Shown: positions 30,791 through 41,279 of the stretch, in pieces
Position numbering within the stretch: the first letter of the stretch is position 1
How the letters are laid out: each line of letters begins with the position of its first letter
Origin: Ichthyophis bannanicus
Taxonomy: Eukaryota > Chordata > Amphibia > Gymnophiona > Ichthyophiidae
Reading direction: 5' to 3'
DNA: 64,000 nucleotides
NCBI GenBank assembly: GCA_033557465.1
Contig: CM066041.1
Coordinates: forward strand, 159,005,532 to 159,069,531
Program-made: the position numbers and the translations under genes
Notes under the pieces: model-generated
Databases searched by the model: none
What the model saw: only the letters and a program-made list of their open reading frames with translations
Told to the model about the DNA's origin: nothing

Positions 30791-31119
30791 TCTACTCCTC
30801 ACATTCACAGACCAAAAACCCTTCTCCCAACATATAATTCAAAAACAGATTTTTGATGTATATAAATCATTTACAATGAACTTAATCCCAAACAATGTGG
30901 AAATCTTTGTAGATGCAACCCAAATATTACACAGGAGTAGCAGGAAATGATAAAACACTATCAATTACCAAGTAGAACAGGTCTCTGGACTGGTCTGGTA
31001 GACCTAATGAAAAGAAAATTTAACATGTAAGACCACACTTCTCCTTCCTTACCGTCTCACCAGAGCAGTCCTGAATGAATGGGATGCAACAAAGCAATCC
31101 CTCTTTCATGGCAGGTTCA
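30791..31119. other. Unclassified intron, with a possible DIRS internal-region scrap near 31050-31110
   Basis: Mostly AT-rich with no gene. At about 31045-31110 the order CTTCCTTACCGTCTCACCAG ... AGTCCTGAATGAATGGGATG ... AACAAAGCA resembles the junction of the family-2 internal complementary region (CTTCCTTAGCGTCCCTCCAG ... AGTCCTGAACC ... GGGATGTAACAGAGCA). The likeness is short and could mark an old family-2 relative. Confidence 0.4.
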
Positions 31120-31335
31120 TGATAAATCATGTTGTAGTTGTTGATATGGAAGGACAGACTAGATAGAAAAAGACTACATGGCCTATGTTTCTATAACTGA
31201 ATTCAAAAAAAGCATGGGACAAACAGAGGATCTCTAAAAGGTAAAAAGGGGACTGTTGTAGTTGTTGATATGGAAGGACAGATTAGATAGGCCATGTGGT
31301 CTTTTTCTGTCGTCATATTTCTATGTTTCTAAATC
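31120..31335 (+). repeat. LINE 3'-end fragments, tandem pair
   Basis: Two copies of the same motif, TGTTGTAGTTGTTGATATGGAAGGACAG, at about 31131 and 31254. The second runs into GGCCATGTGGTCTTTTTCTG and a TCTATGTTTCT tail, the wording of a CR1-type 3' UTR. No coding part. The pair may be two 3'-end insertions or a local duplication. Confidence 0.5.
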
Positions 31336-31587
31336 AGCCTTCCTCGAGATAACATTGTCCTAGGGAGCTTCCAAGCACATACTGCTTGCATTACACAAGC
31401 AAACAGAATTCCATCACCACTCCAGAAGGTCCAACCAGAACAGAGGAACCTATGGCTAACCAAACACTACCACTGTATATGGAGAAGGAAGTCAGAGAAA
31501 CCACCACACAAACAAATTACTAAGAGAATTGGCAGCAAATATGCTCTCTTAGGGTCCCAAAAACACATTCCACCAGAGATGTATCAT
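31336..31587. other. Intron sequence without recognised feature
   Basis: Moderate GC content, no long reading frame, no terminal repeats. It lies between the LINE 3'-end fragments and the Tc1 remnant. I could not assign it. Confidence 0.45.
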
Positions 31588-32745
31588 TGTGGTCAACATT
31601 ATTGGCACCCTTGCATTTTAGGTATGTTGTATACAATATCTTCAGAAATAATTGGAAATATTCCAACTGTATGTCATCATAAAATATTTTAATAGTATGT
31701 TAAAAGGTATACAAAAAAAGAGAGATGTCTGTGCAACTTAGATATAGTAATTCCTGAGAAAAAAAATATGACCTGGACAGGATTAATGGCACCTTCACTA
31801 ATATTTGGTAGCACAACCCTTGGCAGTGATGACAGCCTCCAAACGTTTCTTATAACCATCTGTAAGTTTCATACATCTGTCTGCTGGAAGTTTCTCCTAT
31901 TCTTCAACTGTGATTTGTTCCAGCTCATAAATGTTTCCAGGATTCCTTTTACCAATGGCAGATTTCAGCTCTTTCTGAAGGTTTTCAATTGGATTGAGAA
32001 GAGGACACGTTGCTGGGCAGCTTAAAACAGTCCATTTTAAATTTTTTAACCATTCTTTTGTACTTTTGGATGTATGTTTTGGGTCACTGTCCTATTGGAG
32101 GACCCATGACTTCAACCCAGAGTTAGCTTTCTGACACTAGATAGCAAATTTCATTCCAAAATACCTTGATAGTCCTCTGATTTCATGATTCCTTTAATAC
32201 GTTCCAGGCCTCCAATTCCTGAGGCAGCAAAAAACCCCCACAACATTATGGAATCTACACCATATTTAACTGTAGGAAGGGTGATTTTTCCTTATAAGCC
32301 TCATTTCTTCGCCTGTAACTGTATTGCTGGTCTGCATTGCCAAACAGCTCAAGTTTGGTTTCATCTTTCCACAGAACATTTTCCCAGAAGGATTGTGGTT
32401 TCTCAAGGTGGATACGGGCAAAGATCAGGCATGACTTTTTATGTGTGTCTTTGAGCAGCGGGGTCCTCCTTGGATTTCACCCATGAAGTCCTTCTTTGTT
32501 TAGTGCAGGTTGAAACCAGCACTCCAGATTGCTCCAGGTCAGCCTTAAACTCTTTGGATGTTGTACATGGTGTTTTTCCAATGGTTTCCACTAACCTTCA
32601 AAGACTTCTTGGATTCATTTCCCTCTTCCCAGCACGTCCTGTGAGGTTCTTGACAGTTCCATGAGCAGAAAATCTCTTAACAACATTGTGAACTGTAGAT
32701 ATAGGAATCCCAAGATCTTTGGAGATGGCCTTGTACCCCTTTAAA
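31588..32745 (-). pseudogene. Tc1/mariner transposon relic with transposase
   Basis: Minus-strand translation gives the paired-type DNA-binding part (YKAISKDLGIPISTVHNVVK, then RFSAHGTVKNLTGRAGKRE), the first catalytic Asp block (WKDETKLELFG), and further weak blocks up to about 31780 in shifting frames. One end (about 31588) carries GTCAACATTATTGGCACCC, a Tc1-type inverted terminal sequence. The opposite end is cut at about 32745 by old DIRS sequence, so the N-terminal start and right repeat are missing. Tc1 elements move by cut-and-paste at TA. This one is inactive. Confidence 0.85.
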
Positions 32746-32769
32746 GTTTGGTGATAATGGCTTTTCTGG

Positions 32770-34103
32770 CATCTCCTGTGTTACCCCTGGGCACTTGTTT
32801 CCCCCTGAGAGTCGACATATGCTACCACCGTGGCATTGTTGGAAAGCACACACACTGCCTGCGCTTAAAGAAGAGGCAGGAAACACAAAAATGCAAAATG
32901 GATCACCCTTGCTTCCATGCAATTGATGGCCTACTTGGACTCCAAAGTGGATCACTGTACCTGGGTCAAGCGACCCCGACAATGAGCCCCCCACCCAAGC
33001 TGGCAAGACTGGCAATGGTCATTATCACCTGGGACGGAGTCTCGAGTGGCATGCCTTGGAGCATCTTGTCGGGACAACCCCATCATCAGAAGCTGTTATG
33101 CACACTCATTTGAAGAGGCAGACAAATGTCATAATCCTGCGATACAGAGGACCAATGGGAGAGCAAGGCTCATTGCAGTGTCACAGGTGGGCTTCAGCCC
33201 AATGAATCTAAAGTAGCTGCCACTGCTCCCAGCAGCTGCAGGTAATCTCAGGCCTTGCAGCCAAATTCTGCTGAAATGCCCAAAGCTGGCCGAGAAACTT
33301 CTGTCACTGCTCCACCATCTACCCACCTGAGTTTCAAACGGACTCCAAGAAACTCCAAAGTTTGGGTGGGTTGCAGAGCATTCTTGCTGTGTTTCACCAC
33401 CTAACCAAAGTCGCTAAAGAGCTGCGGACCCGCCACATGTGATGGGTCGCTTCAGAGTGGGATTTTTCCCAAATGAGCCAGTCGTCCAGGTAAAGATGGA
33501 CACAACTATAACCTCTGAAAAGGTTCTGGGTGTAGTCGCCAATATGAAGGGCACAGCATGAAATTGGTAATGCTCACCCAGGAATGCAAAACGGACGTAT
33601 ATCTGCTATCTCTGCTGGGCATTTGGAAATAGACTTCTGTCAAGTCAAATGATGCAATAAACTCCCCTTGCCAAACCAACTGGATGGCCAACTGCAGGGT
33701 TTCCTTCCAAAAGTGTGGGATATGCAGGCACTGGTTGACACCCTTGAGGTCGAGAATGGATTGAAAAGAACCATATCTTCTTCAATGCCGCAAAACAGAT
33801 TGAGTAGCTGCCTGTACCTCTCTTGGCAGGGGGTACAGGGAGAATGGCTTGAAGATGCCAGAGATGCTGAAGGGTGGAACATATGAACAGTCTGGTTTTT
33901 GGAGGATCCACAGGAAGAGACCACAAAGGCATCTTGAATAGGTCTTGCGCATTCTAAAACATAACCTTGATGAATAATCTGCAATACTCACTGATACAAC
34001 ATGACTCAGGCCCATTCTTGGTTTTAAAAAAGGCTGAGATGGCCTCCTACTGGCAGCACCTTGGAATGGGCCCCTGCCCATCAATGGGCAGGGTGAGAGG
34101 AAA
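32770..34103 (-). mobile_element. Old DIRS RT-RNase H fragment
   Basis: Heavily diverged DIRS sequence on the minus strand. RNase H shadows are at 32810-33010 (equivalents of the SDN and DAS boxes). Near 33480 the plus strand reads GAGCCAGTCGTCCAGGTAAA, the complement of the DDWL box. Minus frame 33506-33691 reads EFIASFDLTEVYFQMP. The N-terminal RT and ORF1-tail region runs up to 34103, where copy D starts. No long frame remains. It resembles family 2 more than family 1 in the DLTE-Y wording. Confidence 0.72.
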
Positions 34104-34290
34104 GCACAGTTACTTACCTGTAACAGGTGATCTCTGGGAACAGCAGGAATTAGTCCTCACATATGGGTACGTCGGTATCGACGGAGCCTGCGCGGGAACG
34201 CTCCCCAGCTTCCCAAAAAGGAAAGCTTTTGGGAGCATTCCACAGCGCCTGCGCGCTGCCTTCCCGCCTTTCCTAACCAACTCTCCTCAG
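34104..34290. repeat. DIRS copy D 3' terminal inverted repeat
   Basis: Extension GCACAGTTACTTACCTGTAA followed by 34130-34290, the reverse complement of 39598-39758. It includes the GTCGGTATCGACGGAGCCTG palindromic stretch and AAAGCTTTTGGGAGCATTCC. Confidence 0.9.
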
Positions 34291-34373
34291 TTCGAGTTTA
34301 AAGCTGAGACAATAGAGAGAGAGAGGAAAGGAAAGACAGAGAGAGATACAACTCCTAGGGGAGGTGGGAGGGT

Positions 34374-34467
34374 TGTGAGAACTAATTCCTGCTGTTCCCA
34401 GAGATCACCTGTTACAGGTAAGTAACTGTGCTATCTCCAGGAACAAGCAGGAATGAGTCCTCACATA
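34374..34467. repeat. DIRS copy D internal complementary region
   Basis: Complements both D termini, with the junction ...AACTGTGCT|ATCTCCAGG. CTGTGC is the exact complement of the D-specific GCACAG terminus. Purine-rich sequence (34310-34360) precedes it. Confidence 0.88.
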
Positions 34468-34582
34468 TGGGGACTCCCTAGCTAAGACGCCTGGGAGATC
34501 CCCAAGGGTATGAGACCCTGAAGGGTTCCTCGTCTTCCTATGGATCTCAGGCATCCATTCAGGGAAGGAGGGCAGGAGTTGT

Positions 34583-36040
34583 TCAAGAATGGAACAGGTG
34601 TCTGAGGACAGCCTGACCAAACAAGGCATCCCGGCGGGAGTCCTTGTCCAAACAGTAATTGGCTGTGAAGGTATGAACCGAGGCCCAGGTGGCTGCTCGA
34701 CAGATCTGGTCGATGGACACAGAATGAAGATGAGCCATAGAGGTGGCCATGGCCCTCACATTGTGAGCTGTGACATGGCCCTCCAGAGAAAGGTTCTTAC
34801 TCTGGTAAGCAAAAGAAATACATTGAGCAATCCAATTGGACAGTGTTCTTTTAGAGACTGGAAGTCCTAAATGAGAAGGATCAAAAGCAACAAAAAGCTG
34901 GGAAGACTTTCTATGTTGCTGTGTCCTGTGTAAGTAAAAGGCAAGAGCTCTTTTACAATCTAGAGTATGAAGGTTCCTCTCTGCACTGGATGCATGAGGA
35001 GCTGGAAAAAAGACAGGTAAATATACCTCTTGATTAAGATGAAAAGGTGAGACCACTTTAGGCATAAAGTGAGGATTTGTCCTAAGGACTACCTTATCAT
35101 GATGGAACCTTGTATAAGGTGGATTAGCCACTAAGGCCTGCAGTTCACTGATGCGGCGAGCAGAAGTGATTGCAATAAGGAAAATAACCTTCCAGGAAAG
35201 AAATTTCAAGGAGGTAGTGGCTAAGGGTTCAAAAGGTGGCTTCATAAGCTGACCAAGAACCAAGTTTAAGTCCCATGCCACCGGAGGAGGTCGAATGGGA
35301 GGTTTAGTTAAAGTTAGGCCTCTCATGAATCTTGCAATAAGAGGATGAGAGGAAATAGGTTGTCCATTGAGAGGCTTAAGGGATGCTGCAATAGCACTCA
35401 AATGGACCCTTACTGAATTCGTTTTAAGGCCTGCATTGGAGAGATGCAGGAGATATTCCAATAGAGAATTCACAGGAAGTGCCAGAGGGTCAAGACCCTT
35501 TTCAGCACACCAAATGGAAAATCTTTTCTACTTAAAAGCATAGGAACGCCTAGTGGAAGGTTTTCTGGAAGCATGGAGGATATCCTTCACTTCCTGAGAA
35601 AGATTGAAGTCTTGAAGGTCTAGGCCTTCAGTAACCAAGCTCTGAGGTGAAGGGACCTGGGGTTTGGATGCCACAAAGTCCCTTCCTCCTGGGACAGAAG
35701 GTCTGGCGCAGCTCCCAAGTCCAGGGAGGGGGCTTGGGAGAGATGCAGAAGTAGAGGGTACCACACTTGGCGTGGCCAGCGTGCAGCTATGAGGATCATA
35801 GATCCTTGATCCCTCTGGAGTTTGAACAGAGTCTTGGGAATCAAAGGAATGGGTGGAAAGGCATACAGGAAGCCCTGACCCCAATGAAGGAGAAAGGCAT
35901 CCTTGGCCTGAACTCCCTGACACGGAATTCTGGAACAGAACCGGGGAAGTTTGGCATTCCATGGAATTGCAAAGAGGTCTATGTCCGGGGTTCCCCATTC
36001 TTGGAAGATTCTGAGTACCTGATCTATGTGCAGGGACCAT
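34583..36040 (-). pseudogene. DIRS copy D tyrosine recombinase, one nonsense codon
   Basis: A single frame on the minus strand from 36040 to a stop at 34583, broken by one TAG at about 35528-35530, where the neighbouring copy B has TGG (SYAFKW). Core-binding block: SNAGLKTNSVRVHLSAIAAS. Catalytic residues are all present: SARRISEL (Arg), AHNVRAMATS (His-X2-Arg) and TANYCLDK (Tyr). Such enzymes recombine the circular DIRS cDNA into the genome. The N-terminal region overlaps the RNase H C-terminus in another frame, as is usual in the family. An ATG at 35473 downstream of the stop would give only a truncated protein. Confidence 0.88.
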
Positions 36041-37560
36041 TCATGTGGAAGCAGAACTTGACTGAGTCTGTCTGCCCAAGAGTTTTGGATTCCTGGGAGG
36101 TATACTGCCAGGAGATGGATTTGATGCTCTCTGGCGAAGGCCCATAATCTTAGAGCTTCGTTGCAAAGCAACAGAGAGCCAGTTCCTCCTTGCTTGTTTA
36201 TGTAAAACATGGCTACTTGATTGTCCGTATGAATGAGGACGGTCTTGTAGCCGAGGAGGGTATGAAAGACCTTGAGAGCTAGGAACACTGCTCGAAGTTC
36301 CAAGTGGTTGATATGAAGAGAGGTCTCCTGTGGGGACCAAGTGCCTTGGATGGAGAGGTCTTGTAGATGAGCTCCCCAACCTGTTTGGGAGGCATCTGTT
36401 GTGAGGGTTGCTTGGGGTAACAAAGGTTGGAAGGGGGACCCCAGCAACAGATTTTGAGTGGACATACACCATTGGAGAGACCAAGAGAGACGTTTGGAGG
36501 TTGCTATTTGGTCTGAGAGAGCTCCTGAAGCTTGAGTCCACTGGTGGATAAAGTCCATTGAGCTGCTCTCATGTGTAGGCGAGCATAGGGTACCACATGT
36601 ACTGTGGAAGCCATATGGCCTAGCAGCTGTAGCATCTCCCTGGCAGTTAAGTGGCTCTTTGACTGAATCTGGGAGGCTAACTGCACTAGACGTTGACAAC
36701 AGGCCTGAGGAAGGTAGGCCCTTGCAGAAGTGGTGTCCAACCAGGCCCCTATGAATTCCAGGGACTGAGTAGGGGTGAGCTGGGACTTTGGGAGGTTTAC
36801 CACAAGTCCCAGGTATTGCAGAATGCGCCTGGTGCGGTTCAGGGAGATCTGAGCCTCCGACTGGGTTGGAGCTCGGATGAGCCAGTCGTCCAGATATGGG
36901 AAGACAAATATTCCCAGAGTGCATAGAAATGCAGCAACTATTGCTATGCATTTGGTGAACACTCTTGGAGCAGAGGCTAGACCGAAAGGAAGCACTCTGT
37001 ATTGGTAATGTTTTCCCTGGAACAGAAAACGTAGGAATTTTCTGTGAGATGGATGGATGAGGACATGAGTGTACGCATCCTTGAGATCTAGAGAACAAAG
37101 CCAATCCTGACTCTGCAGGTATGGAAGGAGAGTGCCTAGAGAAAGCATCTTGAACTTCTCCTTGCATAGGAATTTGTTCAATTCTCAGATCTAGAATGGG
37201 TCTGTATCCCCCTGTTTTCTTTGGAATGAGAAAATAGGGGGAGTAAAACCCTGATCCTTGTTGAAGAAGAGGAACTTCTTCTATGGCCCTCTGGGCCAGA
37301 AGGGTAGTCACCTCCTGATCCAGAAGGTCGAGGAGAGATGTGGGAGAATTGAAGTGTCTCACCATGGTGTAGGGAGGAAGGTCTGAGAAATGAAGTTTGT
37401 AGCCCTCTCTTATGATGGAGAGGGTCCACTGCTCTGATGTGATTTGCTCCCATCTGGGAGCAAAATGAGCTAAGCTTCCTGGAATGGTGAGAGGTTCTGG
37501 CTGTTGTAGAGCCAGAAAGGTTAAGTTCTCTAGTATCAAGTCAAAAACCCTGAGGGGGTT
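35620..37560 (-). pseudogene. DIRS copy D reverse transcriptase-RNase H, two compensating frameshifts
   Basis: A 715-codon frame (35620-37767) carries the RT N-terminus (GFYSPYFLIPKKTGGYRPIL) and all of RNase H (LTTDASQTGWGAHLQ, LELRAVFLAL, HTDNQVAMFYINKQGGTG, NSWADRLSQ). The middle of RT lies in a different frame, 36504-37181: LCSLDLKDAYTHVLIHP, VLPFGLASAPRVFTKC, PYLDDWLIRAP. One shift near 37185 and a second near 36540 cancel, so the long frame is open while coding nonsense for about 210 residues of RT. RT activity is therefore lost although every catalytic motif is present in the DNA. Confidence 0.88.
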
Positions 37561-39364
37561 GGGACTGCTGGGTTGTAGCAGTCCTTGCAGGTTTAGGCCT
37601 GGCCTGTTTAGGTTGCTGACGCTTAGTAGCAAAGCGACCTGTAGAAGATTGTTGGCCAGAAGTGGAAGGAAATCTGCTCCTTTTATAAAAAGGCTTTTTG
37701 AAAGGTTTTTTCTTGGCTGGAATGGAGGTCGACTTGGAAAGTCTATCCAGAGCAGAATTCTCTGCATCCATTTGCGTGGCTTTTACTTGCCACTCTTTGC
37801 CAAAGAGATTTTCACCCGTACAGGGCAGATTTCCTAAGCCATCCTGAACCCAGGGCTCTAGATCAGAAGCCTGGAGCCAAGCAATTCTGCGAGCAGCTAT
37901 GGCAATGCCTGAGGCTCTGCTGGCACCTTCAAAGGAGTCAAAGGCTGCCCTGTTGGAAAACTTGGAAAGTCTTAAGCCAAAGGAGGAACTCATCCCTTTT
38001 ATCCTCTGTAAGAAAAAGGAGAAAGTTGTGCAGCTTTTGTGCAACTTCCTTTAGAAACATACCCATGTAAAGGCTATATGAGTTGATTCTGGCAATAAGC
38101 ATGCTGGCTTGGAAGATTTTCCTACCAAAAGCATCCAAGGTCCTGCATTCTCTTCCTGGAGGAGCAGAAGAGTGTCTTTTGGTACTCTTTATCCTTTTCA
38201 TAGCTGACTGCACCACAATGGAGTGGTGAGGAAGCTGAGTTTTCTGAAATCCAGGACAAGGAGGGACACGGTACATAGTGTCCAATCTGCGAGAATGAGG
38301 AGAAAGGGTGAGAGGAGTCTCCCATAAGTCAATCATATGTTCATGAAGAATTTCATGAATTGGCAAGGTGACTGCCTCTCTGGGAGCCTTAGAGTATCCT
38401 AAAATATCTAATTTTTTGCTCTAGGCTCTGTTTCAGAGGTTACTGAAATAGAGAGTCCTTTAGCCACTTCTATTATGAAGTCTTGAAAGGACAAATCCTC
38501 TGGAGGAGACATTCTCCTTTTTGGAGAAGTAGGCTCCTCAGGAAGGGTAATGGATACTTCAGGAGACTCATCTGATGAATCAGAATCATCAGAGGAATCG
38601 AAGTATCGTCTGTCCGCTTCCAACGATCGATACGCGTATCGATCGGTACCGACATCGGGCGTCCCCGGTACCGGATCGGTACCGAGAAATAGCCCTGGAC
38701 AAGGAACCGGAGTCGATATCCTGGCCGATGTCGATGCAGTCGGTACCGGTATCGGCGCTGGTACCGGTACCGGCACCGACAATGGAACTCGTTGCGGTAC
38801 CGTCGGCGTCGCAGCTTTAATAAAAGCCATTATAGCCTGCTGCATGGATTGAACAGTGTGATCCATGGACACCACGACTGCCTGGATGTCGGTACCGGGG
38901 GAAAATGCCGGTACCCCAGAGCAGTCTAACAAGTGATCGGTCGAGGCCGTGCCATCGATGTCAACCTGTAACCCCATAGGAGGAGCTTTGGAAGCCGGAG
39001 CTTCCCGCCGGGGTTGTTTGGCTGGGGCAGGATCCTCGAGGGCAAGCCCGGAGGCATCTCGATGCTTAGAGGGAGATTTGCCCTTCAAGGACCTGCTAGG
39101 ATTATGTTTGGTTACCTGAGACCCATCAGGAGAGGAAGACCTGGAAGATGTCGATGCCACTGCCGGTGCATCCGTGGGAAACAGCACATGGAGCTTGGCT
39201 GCTCGGTTCTGTAACCCTCGTTTAGACATAAGAGAGCAGGACTGGCAATCCGGAATGGAGTGTTCAGGACCCAAACATTTAAGACACCATTCATGGGTAT
39301 CTGTAACAGAAATTGTACCGCTACACTTAGTGCATTTTTTGAACCCGGAGGCTGGTTTTTCCAT
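37541..39364 (-). pseudogene. DIRS copy D ORF1 (gag-like), two frameshifts
   Basis: ATG at 39364. Residues 1-318 are open: zinc finger (Cys11, Cys14, Cys27, Cys30, His35), Ser/Lys region, a VPVPVPAPIPVPT-type Pro/Val region with dense GGTACC, and an acidic Ser/Asp cluster. An A-run near 38410 shifts the frame. The helical block MPIHEILHEHMIDLWE to MGMFLKEVA is in 37938-38366, and the basic tail is in 37541-38044 after a second shift. B has frameshifts in similar places. Gag-like function is assumed from family knowledge. Confidence 0.85.
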
Positions 39365-39597
39365 GAGGGAAATTTTTCTTATGGGCCTGGAGGCCTAAGA
39401 AGAAAAATACACCAAGTGAGGAAAAAAAATATATATATATATTTTTTTTTTAGAAAGAAAAGAAAAGAAAAGAAAAGACCGGCGGTACCGGTCCGGCGTC
39501 GGGGAAGGCAGACACGCAACCAAAGAAATAAATTAAAATAAAGAACTTCTTCAGCGGTGACAGGAACACGACCTGCTGGCTCCGCGGAAAAGAAGAA

Positions 39598-39758
39598 CTG
39601 AGGAGAGTTGGTTAGGAAAGGCGGGAAGGCAGCGCGCAGGCGCTGTGGGATGCTCCCAAAAGCTTTCCTTTTGGGAAGCTGGGGAGCGTTCCCGCACAGG
39701 CTCCGTCGGTACCGACGTACCCATATGTGAGGACTCATTCCTGCTTGTTCCTGGAGAT
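39598..39758. repeat. DIRS copy D 5' terminal inverted repeat
   Basis: Reverse complement of 34130-34290, ending CTTGTTCCTGGAGAT. Upstream lies the shared leader with GCGGTACCGGTCCGGCGTCG and an A-rich stretch with an ATATAT run (39420-39480). Confidence 0.9.
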
Positions 39759-39790
39759 TACATATCTACCTATAAAAAGCATCTCGACAG

Positions 39791-39792
<2 letters not shown>

Positions 39793-39829
<37 letters not shown>

Positions 39830-39870
39830 ATAGATAGATAGATATAGATATATAAATATATATATATATA
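39793..39870. repeat. (TA)n/(GATA)n microsatellite
   Basis: TATATA run of about 35 bp, then GATAGATA units, then a second TATATA run. It lies just outside the D 5' terminus. Reading frames across it are repeat translation. Confidence 0.93.
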
Positions 39871-40479
39871 GGGGCATAACCTATGCACACACAGCTCAGA
39901 CATATGTATGTATAGAATATATAGAGATATATACATACATGAATATGTAAGTCTGAAGATACATGCCTGCAACTAAGCCCCATAAGAACATTCACATGAG
40001 AGTTGTGAAGGAGAAAGATTCATCTATTTACAAGAAGGTGGAACCTACTTGAAAAGATATATAGAGAATCTAATCCTCAGGGCTAAGAGGGTGCAGGAAT
40101 GCTATCCAGTGAAATAACCAGGATGGTTGCGTGAAAAAACAGAGGAGAATATCAGTCTGTAGAGAGCAAGTCGTGAGTTCTGTAGAACTCTGACATGGTA
40201 AATGGACAGAAAACGCAGAGAAGGAGATACCAGGATGACCCATTGGAGGGACACAGGGGTATCATGCGTTAGTAGTAGAATATGTGCTGTCCATGAGGAG
40301 TAGGATAACATGAGGCCAAGCTGTAAGGAAAAAAGAGCATATTCCTGCAGGATTGGGAAACTCCTTGGACATTCACGCAGAAAAAGCTTATATCCTGTAT
40401 TATAACAGGAGACAAAAGGGTGTGGAGAACCCTCACAGTCATGGAAAATGACTGATAAGCTTTTTCTACTATATAGAAT
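39871..40479. other. Unclassified intron or decayed DIRS sequence
   Basis: No coding domain. It may belong to the decayed 3' half of copy E, but I found no convincing match to recombinase or RT blocks until about 40480. Minus frame 40102-40494 has no recognisable domain. Confidence 0.4.
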
Positions 40480-41279
40480 AGCCATCAGAGACAAAGTTCA
40501 ATGCTCTCTAGGAAGTGCCCATAGTAGAAAGCTTCTCTGAGGATTGCAGAGAGCAGTATGCAGGAGAATTAGGAGATAAAACTGACTATAGGTCAGGTGT
40601 GTTGCCACATCCCAGGAAATGGAGATGGCTAGGAAGAAGATAATGTGAGAAGCCTGAAGTGAGTAGGGTTATCCAAGATAGATGAGGACTGTCTTGGATC
40701 ACTACTAAGGCTAGACAAAAGTAGTGGAAGACAGACTGGAACTTGTAAGAAGTACCAGTAGTTTAATCACTGGAACTCCTGCATGAACAAAAGCTAAGAG
40801 AGACAGCAGAGAGTATCTTTCTGTGTAAAACAGAGAGAACAGACAAAGGGAGAGGAAAAAAATTCCTGTCCCTGTCTGATAAGCTGTCCAGAGAATTTAT
40901 TCAAGGAAAAAAACTCTACACTGGAATGAAAGGCCAGAGAAGCTGTTCAGTATGGTACCACTCATTCAGGGAAACCCTGGATGAGAGGGTAGAGAGAACA
41001 GGTAACTGAAGGGTGACTTACCATCTGGTGAGTCAGCTGAAGGAAAAAATGTTGATGTTGGGACAGAAACTATCATGGGATAGTTGTTAACTTCTCTTCT
41101 TGGAAGGAAGAAGAGGAGAAATCTGTAACCCATGGACAAGAATATCCTGACAGCCTAGCCACATGTAGAGCTTTAAAGAAAAAACAGTGAACAAACTTCT
41201 GCTAAGAAGAAGTTAACTGCAGGTTGCAACCTTCAGGAACCTATGGTTGCTGGGTATGCTGAGACTGGCTAGAGTTTGG

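Larger units (their letters stand above)
34104..39758 (-). mobile_element. DIRS copy D, full-length (family 1)
   Basis: Complete element of 5,655 bp on the minus strand. 3' terminus GCACAGTTACTTACC, 3' repeat core 34130-34290, internal complementary region 34374-34467, recombinase 34583-36040, RT-RNase H 35620-37560, ORF1 37541-39364, 5' repeat 39598-39758 ending GGAGAT. Inserted at the edge of an old DIRS fragment. It is closest in state to intact among the family-1 copies: the recombinase has a single nonsense codon, RT has two compensating frameshifts, and ORF1 has two frameshifts. Confidence 0.93.

Noticed and set aside
34104..34470. CRISPR-like or satellite repeat
   Set aside because: The repeated blocks are the inverted terminal repeat and internal complementary region of one DIRS element, not a spaced array.
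39766..39995. Minus-strand frames of about 67 codons
   Set aside because: They are translations of the TA/GATA microsatellite.
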